Assembly (NCBI RefSeq): GCF_030825805.1
Contig: NZ_JAPJPF010000018.1
Location: forward strand, 1-32,374
Reading direction: 5' to 3'
DNA: 32,374 nucleotides
Source of the DNA: Streptococcus sp.
GTDB lineage: Bacteria; Bacillota; Bacilli; Lactobacillales; Streptococcaceae
Shown here in pieces: positions 1-8,536 of this stretch (positions are counted from its first letter, which is position 1; every line of letters begins with the position of its first letter). A program made the translations under genes and the position numbers. The notes under the pieces were generated by a model. That model was not told where the DNA came from, did no database searches, and saw nothing but the letters and a program-made list of their open reading frames with translations.

Positions 1-156
1 TTGATAAATAACAAGACTTTAAGAATCTTAAATCAAGTCTTGCATATTCATCATAAGATTTTCTACATTCCTTTCGTATCAAGGGGTTAGGACCTCTTGT
101 TAAGTTTTTACTTCCCACTTCTGCCCATTTTCTAGCTAGATGGGAACTTCCCTCCT

Positions 157-184
157 ATTATAGCATGTTTTCCCCGTCCGACAA
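157..184 (-). promoter_or_regulatory. Extended -10 promoter reading off the left edge
   Basis: On the minus strand TATAAT (157-162) is preceded by TGC, an extended -10, with TTGTCG (179-184) 16 bp upstream. It points away from mntH toward position 1, and AGGAGG follows almost directly after the -10. The 1-150 leader carries a stem CAAGACTT/AAGTCTTG (12-19/35-42). No convincing reading frame starts inside the window, so the driven gene probably lies beyond the edge. Confidence 0.45.
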
Positions 185-194
185 AGCTGATTTT

Positions 195-1541
195 TTATTT
201 AAAGAGCGTCGTCACAATGAGTTGGACGTTTAACAGAGTCAGAAGAGTCGCTACTCCGTAAGCTAAGTAGGTATTCCATTTTGCATTGACAAATTCTCCC
301 ATGATTTTTTTATTGGAGGTAAAGTAAACCAAGGGAAAAATTGAAAATGGTAGAGCCAGAGACAAGAAGACTTGAGAATAGACCAACAAATCATCTAGAA
401 CACTTTCCTGGTCTCCAAAGAGAAAGGCGACAATCAGGACAGGAGTGAGGGCCAACATCCGTGTAAAGAGGCGGACAAGCCATTGAGGAAGGCGGAATCT
501 AAGGAAACCTTCCATGACAATTTGTCCTGTTAGAGTTCCTGTAATTGTTGAATTCTGACCACTTGCTAACAAAGCAACAGCAAACAAAGTGGACAGAAAA
601 GGACTTGCAATAGCTCCTGCAATGGCATTGTTTTGCAAGGCATCATACATACTAGAGAAGGCTCCAATTTCTTCTGCATGTCCAAAAAAGAGGGCCGCTC
701 CGAGAATCAGCAAGAGAGAGTTGACAACAAAAGCCAGGGTTAATTCAATATTGGAGTCCCAGGTCATGAAGCGCACAGCCCGACGAACATCTGCAGGATC
801 CTCATAATCGACCTTGCGTGTCTGTGAAATGGAGGAATGCAAATAGAGATTATGAGGCATGACGGTTGCACCAATAATCCCCAAGGCCAGCGTCAAGGCT
901 TGTGATCCCTTAGGAAGACCGATACCTACGATTTCCTTCTGAGGAAGAAAGCCAGCAAAAATGCCACCTATATCTGGTTTTGATAGGACCACAAGATAGA
1001 TAAAAATCCCCAGAATGGTCAAAATCAAGGTGGAGACAATAGCCTCAATCTTACGAAAACCTAAGTGCATAAGTCCGAGGAGGAGGAAGACATCCAGGAT
1101 GGTGACCAAAATAGAAAAGAGCAAGGGCCATCCGAACAGCAAATGGAGTGCAATCCCGGAACCAATGACTTCTGCTAAATCTGTCGCCATCAAGGCTAAT
1201 TCAATCACTATCCAAAGAATATAGCGGAGCCACTTGGGCAAATGTGTCGCAGTTGTCTGGGCCAAATCTTTCCGATGGACAATCCCTAGTTTCCCAGCCA
1301 TCTGTTGCAATTGCATGGCAATCAAGGAAGACAAGAGAACCACCGACAAGAGCAAGTAGCGATAGTGAGCCCCTCCAACAACGCTGGTGATCCAGTTCCC
1401 AGGATCCATGTAGCCCACTGCTACTAGGCTCCCCGGACCTGAAAACAATAACAAGGTCTTCCAAAAAGAAGTTCCCTTGGGAACCTTGACGGATTGATTG
1501 ATTTCTTGGAGCGATTTCCGCTCTAACTGTTCTAAACTCAT
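195..1541 (-). CDS. mntH: Nramp-family divalent metal (Mn2+) transporter MntH
   Basis: The 448-residue polytopic membrane protein has the two Nramp signatures: DPGN in TM1 (residues 46-49) and MPHN in TM6 (228-231). In structurally characterised Nramp proteins the Asp, Asn and Met of these motifs bind the metal. Family knowledge makes it a proton-coupled importer of Mn2+ and perhaps Fe2+ in the cytoplasmic membrane. About eleven hydrophobic segments are visible and the length is normal for the family. The start is supported by AAGGG just upstream of ATG. It is transcribed alone from an extended -10 promoter, divergent from the receiver-like gene at 1829. I saw no clear MntR/ScaR-type palindrome in its promoter, so manganese control is plausible but not shown. 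Confidence 0.93.
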   Translation of the reverse strand: MSLEQLERKSLQEINQSVKVPKGTSFWKTLLLFSGPGSLVAVGYMDPGNWITSVVGGAHYRYLLLSVVLLSSLIAMQLQQMAGKLGIVHRKDLAQTTATHLPKWLRYILWIVIELALMATDLAEVIGSGIALHLLFGWPLLFSILVTILDVFLLLGLMHLGFRKIEAIVSTLILTILGIFIYLVVLSKPDIGGIFAGFLPQKEIVGIGLPKGSQALTLALGIIGATVMPHNLYLHSSISQTRKVDYEDPADVRRAVRFMTWDSNIELTLAFVVNSLLLILGAALFFGHAEEIGAFSSMYDALQNNAIAGAIASPFLSTLFAVALLASGQNSTITGTLTGQIVMEGFLRFRLPQWLVRLFTRMLALTPVLIVAFLFGDQESVLDDLLVYSQVFLSLALPFSIFPLVYFTSNKKIMGEFVNAKWNTYLAYGVATLLTLLNVQLIVTTLFK

Positions 1542-1575
1542 GATACCCTTCTTTCCATGACGTCACTTCCCCTTG

Positions 1576-1604
1576 ATTATAGCACAAATGAAAGACTTCG
1601 GTAA
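1576..1604 (-). promoter_or_regulatory. mntH promoter
   Basis: On the minus strand TATAAT (1576-1581) is preceded by TGC (extended -10), with TTACCG (1599-1604) 17 bp upstream as a 4/6 match to the -35. It lies 35 bp before the mntH start codon. The 10-mer GAAGGGTATC occurs both at the mntH ribosome binding site (1542-1551) and upstream of the promoter (1629-1638). Confidence 0.6.
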
Positions 1605-1700
1605 ATTTTCTTTGCATTTTCAAAATAAGATACCCTTCTTCGTCCCCACTTCCCCATTTTCTTCGTATTCCTTTAGTAACTTTTTCTCCTTTTCTCCTCC

Positions 1701-1737
1701 AAAATGAACCAAATAGCTTCAAAAATGAACCAAATAG
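1701..1737. repeat. Two 16-bp direct repeats at a 21-bp pitch
   Basis: AAAATGAACCAAATAG occurs identically at 1701-1716 and 1722-1737. The repeat starts are exactly 21 bp apart, two helical turns, so a dimer could read both on one face of the DNA. On the complementary strand each contains GGTTCAT, which fits the GTT-N-[AG]-[TG] part of the half-site bound by LytTR-type regulators, which also use direct repeats about 21 bp apart. The pair sits 31 bp before the -10 of the 1829 gene, which has no good -35. Confidence 0.7.
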
Positions 1738-1768
1738 ATTTTTCCCCCTATCTGACTTCAAAAGCTTG

Positions 1769-1774
1769 TATACT
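1769..1774 (+). promoter_or_regulatory. -10 box of the receiver-like gene, no clear -35
   Basis: TATACT (1769-1774) is a good -10 about 55 bp upstream of the start at 1829. The region expected to hold a -35 (about 1746-1751) reads CCCTAT, a poor match. A good -10 lacking a -35 downstream of direct repeats is the layout of an activator-dependent promoter. Confidence 0.4.
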
Positions 1775-1828
1775 ATTCGTAACTGAAAGATAGCTCAGTT
1801 ATTTACTCAATAGCAAAGGAAAGAAACT

Positions 1829-2359
1829 ATGATCTATGTCATTGAATACAATTATCCCTCTAAGATGTTGGTCGAACATATTAACAACTATCTAGAGAAA
1901 AAACGGGTTCGTAATCTACCAGTCAAGCTGGTCTATAATGGAAATATCTCCTATATCGACTATGACTTGAAAAACATCTACTTCTTCTCCTGTCAAGGAA
2001 ATTCTGGAATCAACGCCTACAAAGAGCTCGAACGCATCCGAAGAAATGATCCCTTCGGACGCATCATTGTCCACTCTAACAAGGTGGACGGACGTAGACT
2101 TATGGACCATAAGCTACAAGTCTATGGTTTGATGGAACTAAGCCTTAGTGACTACGGAAAGCCAGACCTCTATTATCAAGAGCTCGACTTCTTGCTCGGT
2201 GATCTCTACGAGGAACTCTGGGAAATGGCGGCAGAAGCCAAGTACGCTGCTGGGAAGAAAACCAATCAGCTCTTCCCACGCTGGGGTCCTGAAATCGGTA
2301 TTTACCCACCTAAGCGTTATTCCATCCACCTCCGTCAAAATCCAGACGAAGACAATTAA
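1829..2359 (+). CDS. Orphan AgrA/ComE-like receiver protein without phosphorylation residues
   Basis: This 176-residue protein is not a gene I know by name. Residues 1-110 align by eye with the receiver domain of AgrA/ComE-type LytTR response regulators: MIYVIE matches strand 1, YFF-S-C at 51-55 matches the YFLDI strand, NDPFGRII (73-80) matches the HDPVGNII or NPYAIIV stretch, and KLQVYGL (95-101) matches the KYQVSAL stretch. The phosphoacceptor Asp is replaced by Ser54, the second and third acidic-pocket residues by Tyr7 and Asn8, and the conserved Lys by a non-basic residue, so phosphorylation looks impossible. The C-terminal 50 residues are too short for a LytTR DNA-binding domain and contain a GPEIGIYPPKRYSIH stretch I do not recognise. 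AAGGAA precedes the ATG. It is monocistronic, closed by a terminator at 2365. A regulatory or protein-binding role is inference. Confidence 0.75.
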   Translation: MIYVIEYNYPSKMLVEHINNYLEKKRVRNLPVKLVYNGNISYIDYDLKNIYFFSCQGNSGINAYKELERIRRNDPFGRIIVHSNKVDGRRLMDHKLQVYGLMELSLSDYGKPDLYYQELDFLLGDLYEELWEMAAEAKYAAGKKTNQLFPRWGPEIGIYPPKRYSIHLRQNPDEDN

Positions 2360-2364
2360 CTCAT

Positions 2365-2398
2365 AAAAAGTGGAGCCTGGGGACAGGGTCCATTTTTT
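2365..2398 (+). terminator. Terminator of the receiver-like gene
   Basis: An A-rich run followed by TGGA, then CC, a loop, GG and TCCA with six T residues forms a rho-independent terminator just after the stop at 2359. Its loop also carries GGGACA (2380-2385), which is 17 bp from the next -10. Confidence 0.7.
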
Positions 2399-2408
2399 AT
2401 GTTACAAT
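2380..2408 (+). promoter_or_regulatory. Promoter of the flavoprotein gene
   Basis: GGGACA (2380-2385, 4/6 match) is separated by 17 bp from TACAAT (2403-2408), which is preceded by TGT as an extended -10. It starts inside the terminator of the preceding gene and lies 38 bp before the start at 2447. Confidence 0.45.
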
Positions 2409-2410
2409 GA

Positions 2411-3619
<1,209 letters not shown>

Positions 3620-3713
3620 CAGCTTTTTCAAAAGATGTTAGGATTATTTTTAGAACAAATCCAGCAACAAACATAAGAGTCGTCTTCTTAGAGATGTCAC
3701 TTTGCGTTTTTAT

Positions 3714-3744
3714 GGCTATTTAGTTCGTACTAAATAGCCTTTTT
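3714..3744 (+). terminator. Strong terminator after the flavoprotein gene
   Basis: A perfect 10-bp stem GGCTATTTAG/CTAAATAGCC (3714-3723/3730-3739) with a 6-nt loop is followed by five T residues. It lies about 95 bp after the stop codon at 3619. Confidence 0.88.
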
Positions 3745-3765
3745 CTTTTGTCTATGAAAGAGCCT

Positions 3766-3793
3766 TTGCTGGCCTTTGCTTTCTTCCTATATT
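3766..3793 (+). promoter_or_regulatory. Probable promoter of the NSS transporter gene
   Basis: TTGCTG (3766-3771) and TATATT (3788-3793) are 16 bp apart, 24 bp before the start codon at 3817. The leader would be short and the -10 is imperfect, so this is a moderate call. Confidence 0.4.
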
Positions 3794-3816
3794 TGAATTA
3801 GAAATGGAGAATCCAT

Positions 3817-5154
3817 ATGGAAAAATCTCAATGGGGTTCCAAAATTGGCTTTATCCTAGCCTCTGCAGGTTCTGCAATTGGGCTTGGGGCTGTTTGGAAG
3901 TTCCCCTATATGACCGCCGCTAACGGGGGCGGAAGTTTCCTTCTTGTTTTTTTGATAGCAACTCTACTTATCGGTTTCCCACTCTTACTAGCTGAATTTA
4001 CTCTAGGACGTGCAGCTGGTGTTTCTGCTATTAAGACCTTTGGAAAGCTCGGTGGTCGTCGCCTTTATGATGGGATTGGTTGGATCGGTGCCTTTGCCCT
4101 GTTCATCCTCCTCTCCTTCTATAGTGTTATCGGTGGCTGGATCCTGATTTATCTAGGAGTCGCCTTGGGAGAGTTATTCCAACTTCTCTCAGTTAGTGAC
4201 TATACCCAGCTCTTTGGAGAGATTATTTCAAATCCCTGGTTGGCTCTTGGAGCCCAGGCCATCTTCATCCTCCTCAATGTCTTGATTGTGTCCAAGGGGG
4301 TCGAGCAAGGGATTGAAAAGGCCTCAAAATTCATGATGCCACTTCTCTTCATTATCTTCTTAGTCATGATTGGTCGTTCCTTGACCTTACCTGGCGCTTG
4401 GGAGGGAGTCAGCTATTTCCTCAAGCCAGACTTCTCCAAGATGACTAGCCAAGGTCTGCTCTATGCTTTGGGCCAATCGTTTTTCGCCCTCTCCCTAGGG
4501 GTGACGGCCATGTTGACCTATGCTTCCTATTTGGACAAGGACACTGACCTGGTCCAATCCGGGATTTCCGTCGTCTTCATGAATATCGCCGTTTCCATCA
4601 TGGCGGGCTTGGCGATCTTCCCAGCTATGTCAGCCTTTCAAATCCCTTCTACTAGTGGACCGGGACTCCTCTTTGTAGTCCTTCCACAAGTCTTTGATAA
4701 GATGCCTTTTGGAACTCTCTTCTACCTGCTTTTCCTTCTTCTCTTCCTCTTTGCGACTATTACCTCATCCGTCGTCATGTTAGAGATTAATGTCGGGAAC
4801 GTCACCAACCAAAACAACAAAAAGCGGGCTAAATGGAGCCAAATCATTGGTCTTCTGACCTTTGTATTTGGGATCCCATCTGCCCTTTCCTATGGAGTAC
4901 TATCCAAGTGGACCCTCTTTGGAAAATCCTTCTTTGATTGCATGGACTTTTTGGTTTCCAACCTCCTCATGCCTTTTGGAGCTCTCTGCCTCTCCCTATT
5001 TACAGGCTATATCTTTGATCAAGTCCTAGCCCAAGAAGAACTAAAGGTGGGAGAAGAGAAAACCAAGCACTTCTTCTTCAAGCTCTGGGTTTTCTTGCTT
5101 CGCTTTGTGATCCCAATCGTCATCCTCATTGTCTTTATTACACAATTTATCTAA
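3817..5154 (+). CDS. Sodium:neurotransmitter symporter (NSS) family transporter
   Basis: A 445-residue membrane protein with eleven or twelve hydrophobic segments. The N-terminus W-G-S-K-I-G-F-I-L-A and the TM1 unwound stretch GLGAVWKFPY (22-31) followed by NGGGSF (36-41) are the NSS/SNF signature shared with LeuT and MhsT. Family knowledge predicts Na+-coupled uptake of a hydrophobic or aromatic amino acid across the cytoplasmic membrane; the substrate cannot be read from the sequence. Bacterial NSS proteins of this length often have eleven TM segments. A short GGAGA lies 6 nt before the ATG. It stands alone between two strong terminators and is convergent with the lipoprotein gene at 5195. 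Confidence 0.9.
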   Translation: MEKSQWGSKIGFILASAGSAIGLGAVWKFPYMTAANGGGSFLLVFLIATLLIGFPLLLAEFTLGRAAGVSAIKTFGKLGGRRLYDGIGWIGAFALFILLSFYSVIGGWILIYLGVALGELFQLLSVSDYTQLFGEIISNPWLALGAQAIFILLNVLIVSKGVEQGIEKASKFMMPLLFIIFLVMIGRSLTLPGAWEGVSYFLKPDFSKMTSQGLLYALGQSFFALSLGVTAMLTYASYLDKDTDLVQSGISVVFMNIAVSIMAGLAIFPAMSAFQIPSTSGPGLLFVVLPQVFDKMPFGTLFYLLFLLLFLFATITSSVVMLEINVGNVTNQNNKKRAKWSQIIGLLTFVFGIPSALSYGVLSKWTLFGKSFFDCMDFLVSNLLMPFGALCLSLFTGYIFDQVLAQEELKVGEEKTKHFFFKLWVFLLRFVIPIVILIVFITQFI

Positions 5155-5159
5155 AACAA

Positions 5160-5196
5160 AATCCACGACTCCTTAGGGATTCGTGGATTTTTCTTT
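5160..5196 (+). terminator. Terminator between convergent genes
   Basis: A 9-bp perfect stem AATCCACGA/TCGTGGATT (5160-5168/5181-5189) with a 12-nt loop is followed by a T-rich run. It starts 5 bp after the transporter stop and touches the 3' end of the lipoprotein gene. A-rich flanks on the other side suggest it can serve both strands. Confidence 0.85.
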
Positions 5197-5866
5197 ATTT
5201 TGTAAGGGAAACACGGAAATCATTGTATTTGTTATAATCAAAGTCTTCATTAAGCCCTGTTACAAATACAATCGGTGTATAATGGCCCTCTTCTAAGATG
5301 AAGCCGGGTTTTACCTTCATATTGGCTCCCCCAAGTCCAGCAATCCCTGGAAGAAGGGCATCAAAAGCGCCAGGTTCGTCTGTTTCCCAGTAATAGACAT
5401 TACCAGATGCTTGAACTGCCTTGGCTTTCGTTGTTGCAGTACGAACAGGATTCAAATCAGCTTGATAAAAGTTCGCTGTTGTAGTGACCGTACCGTCTGC
5501 AGCCACGGTCATTTGAACATCTTTGGCAATTTCAGTTGTTCCTGTCCAAGTCCCTACCAGCTCTTCTGGCACCATTTGAGACGAATCTGTGGCCTTGTTA
5601 GTGCTTGCTGCACCAGATCCTGCATTGGTTTGACCTGAGTTTCCTGCATCTTGAGAAGCAGCTTGTGCCCCTTCTTGCGCATCCGTTTCAGTAGCTTTTG
5701 TCTCTTTCTTACCAGAAGCAGCCTTTGCTTTTTTCTGACTAGACTTCACCGTCGTTTGTGCTTCTTTGGCAGAAGATTTGTTCTCTTCTTTTTTTGAACC
5801 ACAAGCTACGAGTAGGCTTGCAGAAGTTAATCCTAAAAGTGCTAAACTTGTCCATTTTTTCATCAT
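5195..5866 (-). CDS. Putative lipoprotein of unknown function
   Basis: A 223-residue protein with a textbook lipoprotein signal: MMKK, a hydrophobic core, and lipobox LVAC with the lipidated Cys at residue 22. Residues 23 to about 97 are a low-complexity linker rich in Lys, Ser, Ala, Thr, Gln and Gly, as expected for a spacer that crosses the wall. A compact domain follows from about 98, starting VPEELVGTWTGT, with alternating strands (VQMTVAADGTVTTTANF) reminiscent of small lipocalin-like beta-barrels of streptococcal lipoproteins. I do not recognise a named family. Two adjacent ATG codons are possible starts after GAGGG. It is monocistronic with a strong promoter flanked by an inverted motif pair. 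A role as a surface binding protein is inference only. Confidence 0.85.
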   Translation of the reverse strand: MMKKWTSLALLGLTSASLLVACGSKKEENKSSAKEAQTTVKSSQKKAKAASGKKETKATETDAQEGAQAASQDAGNSGQTNAGSGAASTNKATDSSQMVPEELVGTWTGTTEIAKDVQMTVAADGTVTTTANFYQADLNPVRTATTKAKAVQASGNVYYWETDEPGAFDALLPGIAGLGGANMKVKPGFILEEGHYTPIVFVTGLNEDFDYNKYNDFRVSLTK

Positions 5867-5896
5867 GATGATCCCTCACTTCATTTGATAAAAACT

Positions 5897-5924
5897 ATTA
5901 TATTACAATATTACTCAATGTCAA
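5897..5924 (-). promoter_or_regulatory. Consensus promoter of the lipoprotein gene
   Basis: On the minus strand a perfect TTGACA (5919-5924) is 16 bp from a perfect TATAAT (5897-5902). It is 31 bp upstream of the start at 5866. Confidence 0.85.
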
Positions 5925-5957
5925 GTATTTTTGAAATATTTTTGTAATATTCGTAAT
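5902..5957. repeat. Inverted motif pair around the lipoprotein promoter
   Basis: ATTACAATATTAC (5902-5914) lies in the -10/-35 spacer of the lipoprotein promoter. Its inverse, GTAATATTCGTAAT (5944-5957), with one extra base, lies 20 bp upstream of the -35. The motif centres are about 42 bp apart, roughly four helical turns. The placement looks like a pair of operators for an unidentified repressor. Confidence 0.5.
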
Positions 5958-5988
5958 AAACAGTAATCTATCTAAAAATTCAGGAGAT

Positions 5989-6318
5989 TCAGGTGACAAG
6001 CAAACGTAAGAGGGCAACCAAGACAATCCCAAATAGAACCGTACCCATTAGGTTTTTGTAGCGAAAGGCTACTATCATGGTCGGAATGGTTGCGACCAGA
6101 TCCACCCACCGAACTTGAGGAAGCTGGCCTACTTTCCCCTCTATCAGACTGGAAAGGATTAGGGCAAAAATGATGGCAATGGGAAGGTACTTTAGAAAAC
6201 GCAGAACTGGATCTGGCAGCCCCCGGTATTTGACCAAAACGAAGGGCAGAATGCGTGGAATCCAGGTGACCACTGCGGACGTCAAAATAACCAAGAAAAT
6301 CCAACTATTCACGCGCAT
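5989..6318 (-). CDS. azlD: AzlD-family branched-chain amino acid transport subunit
   Basis: A 109-residue protein with about four hydrophobic helices, the usual size of AzlD. It begins MRVNSWIFLVIL and contains TWIPRILPF near residue 20 and the helix LKYLPIAIIFALILSS (residues 42-57), both typical of the family. AzlD is the small partner of AzlC; together they export branched-chain amino acids and analogues such as azaleucine in Bacillus. The ATG lies inside the 3' end of azlC (14-bp overlap) behind GGGGGTG, indicating translational coupling. No clear terminator was seen between its stop and the lipoprotein promoter. Confidence 0.85.
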   Translation of the reverse strand: MRVNSWIFLVILTSAVVTWIPRILPFVLVKYRGLPDPVLRFLKYLPIAIIFALILSSLIEGKVGQLPQVRWVDLVATIPTMIVAFRYKNLMGTVLFGIVLVALLRLLVT

Positions 6319-7000
6319 CGCACATCACCCCCACGAAACAGCCTGTTAAAGTAGCCACTAAAACGGCCAAGGATTGGGTCAAAAAGAAGGTCAAGAGGAA
6401 AAAGCTAAGGGCCACTGCACCTAAAACAAGGAGCATGGTAGCCATCTTCTCAGTCAAACGCATGCCTTGAAACTGACCTGCAAAAATCCCAATAAACATA
6501 GCAACTAAGGCGAAGTCCAGGCCGAAGGCACTAGGATTGGGCAAGAGGGAACCCAGCGCTGTCCCCAAAATAGTTGAGGAGCCCCAAGCTAGATAACCGA
6601 CCACATTATTGCCATGCATCCAGGGAACAGTGATCCGGTCACTTTTCAATTTTTCACTCAAATAAACCCCGTAACTCTCATCTGTCAACAAACTACCAAT
6701 TCCAATATTATGGACCAGGCTAGCCTCCTTGAAATCAGGGGAGGTATGCAGACTCATAAGCATATTGCGCAAATTGATGAAAAAGACGGTTAAGGCAATA
6801 TTCATAAGGGACGAATGAACGGCAATCAAAGATATCATAGCAAACTGAGAAGCCCCCGCGTAAACCAAGAGACTCATCAAGCCCATTTCTAAAGGGGAGA
6901 GATAGGGAGACGCCACCACACCACAGGCCAAGCCAATACTGATATAACCCAAGGCTGTCGGAAGGGCATCCCTGACCCCCTGCTGAAAATTCTTTTCCAC
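6305..7000 (-). CDS. azlC: AzlC-family branched-chain amino acid exporter
   Basis: A 231-residue membrane protein matching AzlC: the N-terminal GVRDALPTALGYISIGLACG, YAGASQFAMISL at about residue 47, and FFINLRNMLMS at about residue 73 are family hallmarks. It is the large subunit of the AzlCD exporter in the cytoplasmic membrane. The reading frame starts at a GTG codon (6998-7000) behind AAAGGAAG, a rarer start but with good spacing. It overlaps azlD by 14 bp. A TATAAT 31 bp upstream, in the T-tract of the tsaD terminator, is the probable promoter. Confidence 0.88.
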   Translation of the reverse strand: MEKNFQQGVRDALPTALGYISIGLACGVVASPYLSPLEMGLMSLLVYAGASQFAMISLIAVHSSLMNIALTVFFINLRNMLMSLHTSPDFKEASLVHNIGIGSLLTDESYGVYLSEKLKSDRITVPWMHGNNVVGYLAWGSSTILGTALGSLLPNPSAFGLDFALVAMFIGIFAGQFQGMRLTEKMATMLLVLGAVALSFFLLTFFLTQSLAVLVATLTGCFVGVMCDARE

Positions 7001-7030
7001 TCTTTCTTCCTTTCTTTTTTGATGCTCTCT

Positions 7031-7036
7031 ATTATA
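7031..7036 (-). promoter_or_regulatory. Probable azlC -10 box
   Basis: TATAAT on the minus strand, 31 bp from the azlC GTG. The -35 region would fall inside the tsaD terminator hairpin and is not consensus, so strength is uncertain. Confidence 0.4.
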
Positions 7037-7037
7037 A

Positions 7038-7067
7038 CAAAAAAGGGACGGGAATCGTCCTCCCGTC
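7038..7067 (-). terminator. Terminator of the tsaB-rimI-tsaD operon
   Basis: On the minus strand a 7-bp stem GACGGGA/TCCCGTC (7061-7067/7047-7053) is followed by CC and six T residues. It begins about 20 bp after the tsaD stop codon. Confidence 0.82.
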
Positions 7068-7086
7068 GTTTATGTTCGTTTTTTAA

Positions 7087-8109
7087 CTAATCTAAGTTCT
7101 CTTCTATCGGATCAAAAGCAAGGCTAGGCTTAGCATTGAGGTCTAATCTAGCAAAATTTCCCTTATTCCATTCGCTGACACTGGCATAGGCAATCATCCC
7201 CGCATTGTCCCCGCAGAGGCGCAGAGGAGGAATGATGACCTTAACATCTGTGATCTCAGAAGCCAGGCGTTCACGGAGACCTTGATTGGCCGCGACTCCT
7301 CCCGCCACCACCAGGGTCTTAACAGGGTATTTTTCTAGGGCTTTTTTGGTCTTGGCCATCAAGATATCCATCACCGCTGCTTGGAGGGAAGCCGATAGGT
7401 CTTCCTTGGACAGACTCTCGCCTTTTTGCTCGGCATTGTGGTGGAGATTGATAAAGGCTGATTTGAGCCCTGAGAATGAGAACTCCAGATTGTCTTCCTT
7501 GATCATGGCGCGAGGAAAATCGTAGATATCCTGACCCTTATGTGCCAACTCGTCAATCTCACGACCGGCTGGATAGGTCAAGCCCATGACGCGACCGACC
7601 TTATCATAGGCCTCACCCACCGCATCATCACGTGTTTCCCCAACGATCTTATAATCACCCGCCTCCGAGACATAGACCAACTCGGTGTGTCCTCCGCTGA
7701 CCAGCAAGGCCAAGAGCGGAAATTCTAAAGGCTCAACGCTTTGAGCAGCCATCAAGTGGCCAGCCATATGATTGACAGGAATCAAAGGAATCTCATGGGC
7801 CCATGCAAAGGCCTTGGCTGCAGCAAGACCGACCAAAAGAGCTCCAACCAGACCTGGTCCGTAAGTTACCGCAACCGCTGTGACTTCTTCTTCTGTAATT
7901 CCCGCTTCTTCTAGCGCTTCCTCAATACAGGCCGTAATGACTTCGACATGGTGCCGACTGGCAACTTCTGGAACTACTCCCCCGAAGCGTTTATGGCTTT
8001 CAATTTGGCTGGCAATGACATTGGACAAGAGCTCTGTATCGTTCTTTAAGACGGCGACACTGGTCTCATCACAAGATGTTTCAAATGCCAAAATATATCT
8101 ATCCTTCAT
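7087..8109 (-). CDS. tsaD: tRNA t6A threonylcarbamoyltransferase TsaD
   Basis: The 340-residue protein opens with [16 protein letters not shown] and has the metal-binding histidines of the HMAGH motif (His114 and His118), plus [12 protein letters not shown] and the [13 protein letters not shown] stretch of the ASKHA nucleotide-binding fold. TsaD transfers threonylcarbamoyl from its AMP ester to A37 of ANN-decoding tRNAs in the cytoplasm, working with TsaB and TsaE. Length is usual. It is last in tsaB-rimI-tsaD, overlapping rimI by 11 bp, with AAAAGGGAAG before the ATG. The neighbouring tsaB, its obligate partner, supports the assignment. Confidence 0.97.
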   Translation of the reverse strand: MKDRYILAFETSCDETSVAVLKNDTELLSNVIASQIESHKRFGGVVPEVASRHHVEVITACIEEALEEAGITEEEVTAVAVTYGPGLVGALLVGLAAAKAFAWAHEIPLIPVNHMAGHLMAAQSVEPLEFPLLALLVSGGHTELVYVSEAGDYKIVGETRDDAVGEAYDKVGRVMGLTYPAGREIDELAHKGQDIYDFPRAMIKEDNLEFSFSGLKSAFINLHHNAEQKGESLSKEDLSASLQAAVMDILMAKTKKALEKYPVKTLVVAGGVAANQGLRERLASEITDVKVIIPPLRLCGDNAGMIAYASVSEWNKGNFARLDLNAKPSLAFDPIEENLD

Positions 8110-8536
8110 TTGCTTCCCTTTTCATCATAATGGCGTCTTCGGTAGGTGCATGATAATACCCTTTCCGGCAACCAATTTCTTTAAATCCTTGTTTCTGATA
8201 GAGAGTCCGAGCTGGACTATTTCCTTCTCTCACCTCTAAAAAGACCTCTTTCTCCTGAGGAACCGTTTCTAGTAGCTGACCAGCAATCCCGCGCCCTTGC
8301 CACTCTTTTCGAACAGCAATTTGGACGACCTCTAGCTCGTAAAGATTTTCTTGCATGGCCAAGAAGCCGACCAATACTTCCCCACTATAGGCCAAGGCAT
8401 ACCAATTTTGAGGTTGACCGATATCCGCTAGGACTTGCTCCAAGGTCCAAGGACTTTGTCCATAGACATCGTCTAAGATTTCTACCAACTGAGGGGCTAA
8501 GTCTAATCGCCCCGCATCCTTCTCGATACGGATCAT
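8099..8536 (-). CDS. rimI: Ribosomal protein S18-alanine N-acetyltransferase RimI
   Basis: A 145-residue GNAT-fold acetyltransferase. The acetyl-CoA loop is visible as [15 protein letters not shown] (about residues 74-88), followed by [21 protein letters not shown], which matches the RimI C-terminal pattern. RimI acetylates the N-terminal residue of S18. The gene overlaps tsaB by 4 bp (ATGA) and tsaD by 11 bp, so all three are translationally coupled. A related GNAT with a different substrate cannot be excluded, but the tsaB/tsaD context is the standard setting of rimI. Confidence 0.92.
   Translation of the reverse strand: MIRIEKDAGRLDLAPQLVEILDDVYGQSPWTLEQVLADIGQPQNWYALAYSGEVLVGFLAMQENLYELEVVQIAVRKEWQGRGIAGQLLETVPQEKEVFLEVREGNSPARTLYQKQGFKEIGCRKGYYHAPTEDAIMMKREANEG

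Noticed and set aside
1..150. Short peptide MMNMQDLI in the leader reading off the left edge
   Set aside because: It is only eight codons without a clear ribosome binding site; the true gene is probably outside the window.
1542..1638. 10-mer GAAGGGTATC present twice upstream of mntH
   Set aside because: One copy includes the ribosome binding site, the spacing is not helical, and a 10-mer repeat alone is weak evidence for an operator.
1201..1761. 186-codon open frame on the minus strand
   Set aside because: It overlaps mntH in another frame, its composition is Arg/Trp/Gly-rich nonsense, and it spans the mntH promoter.
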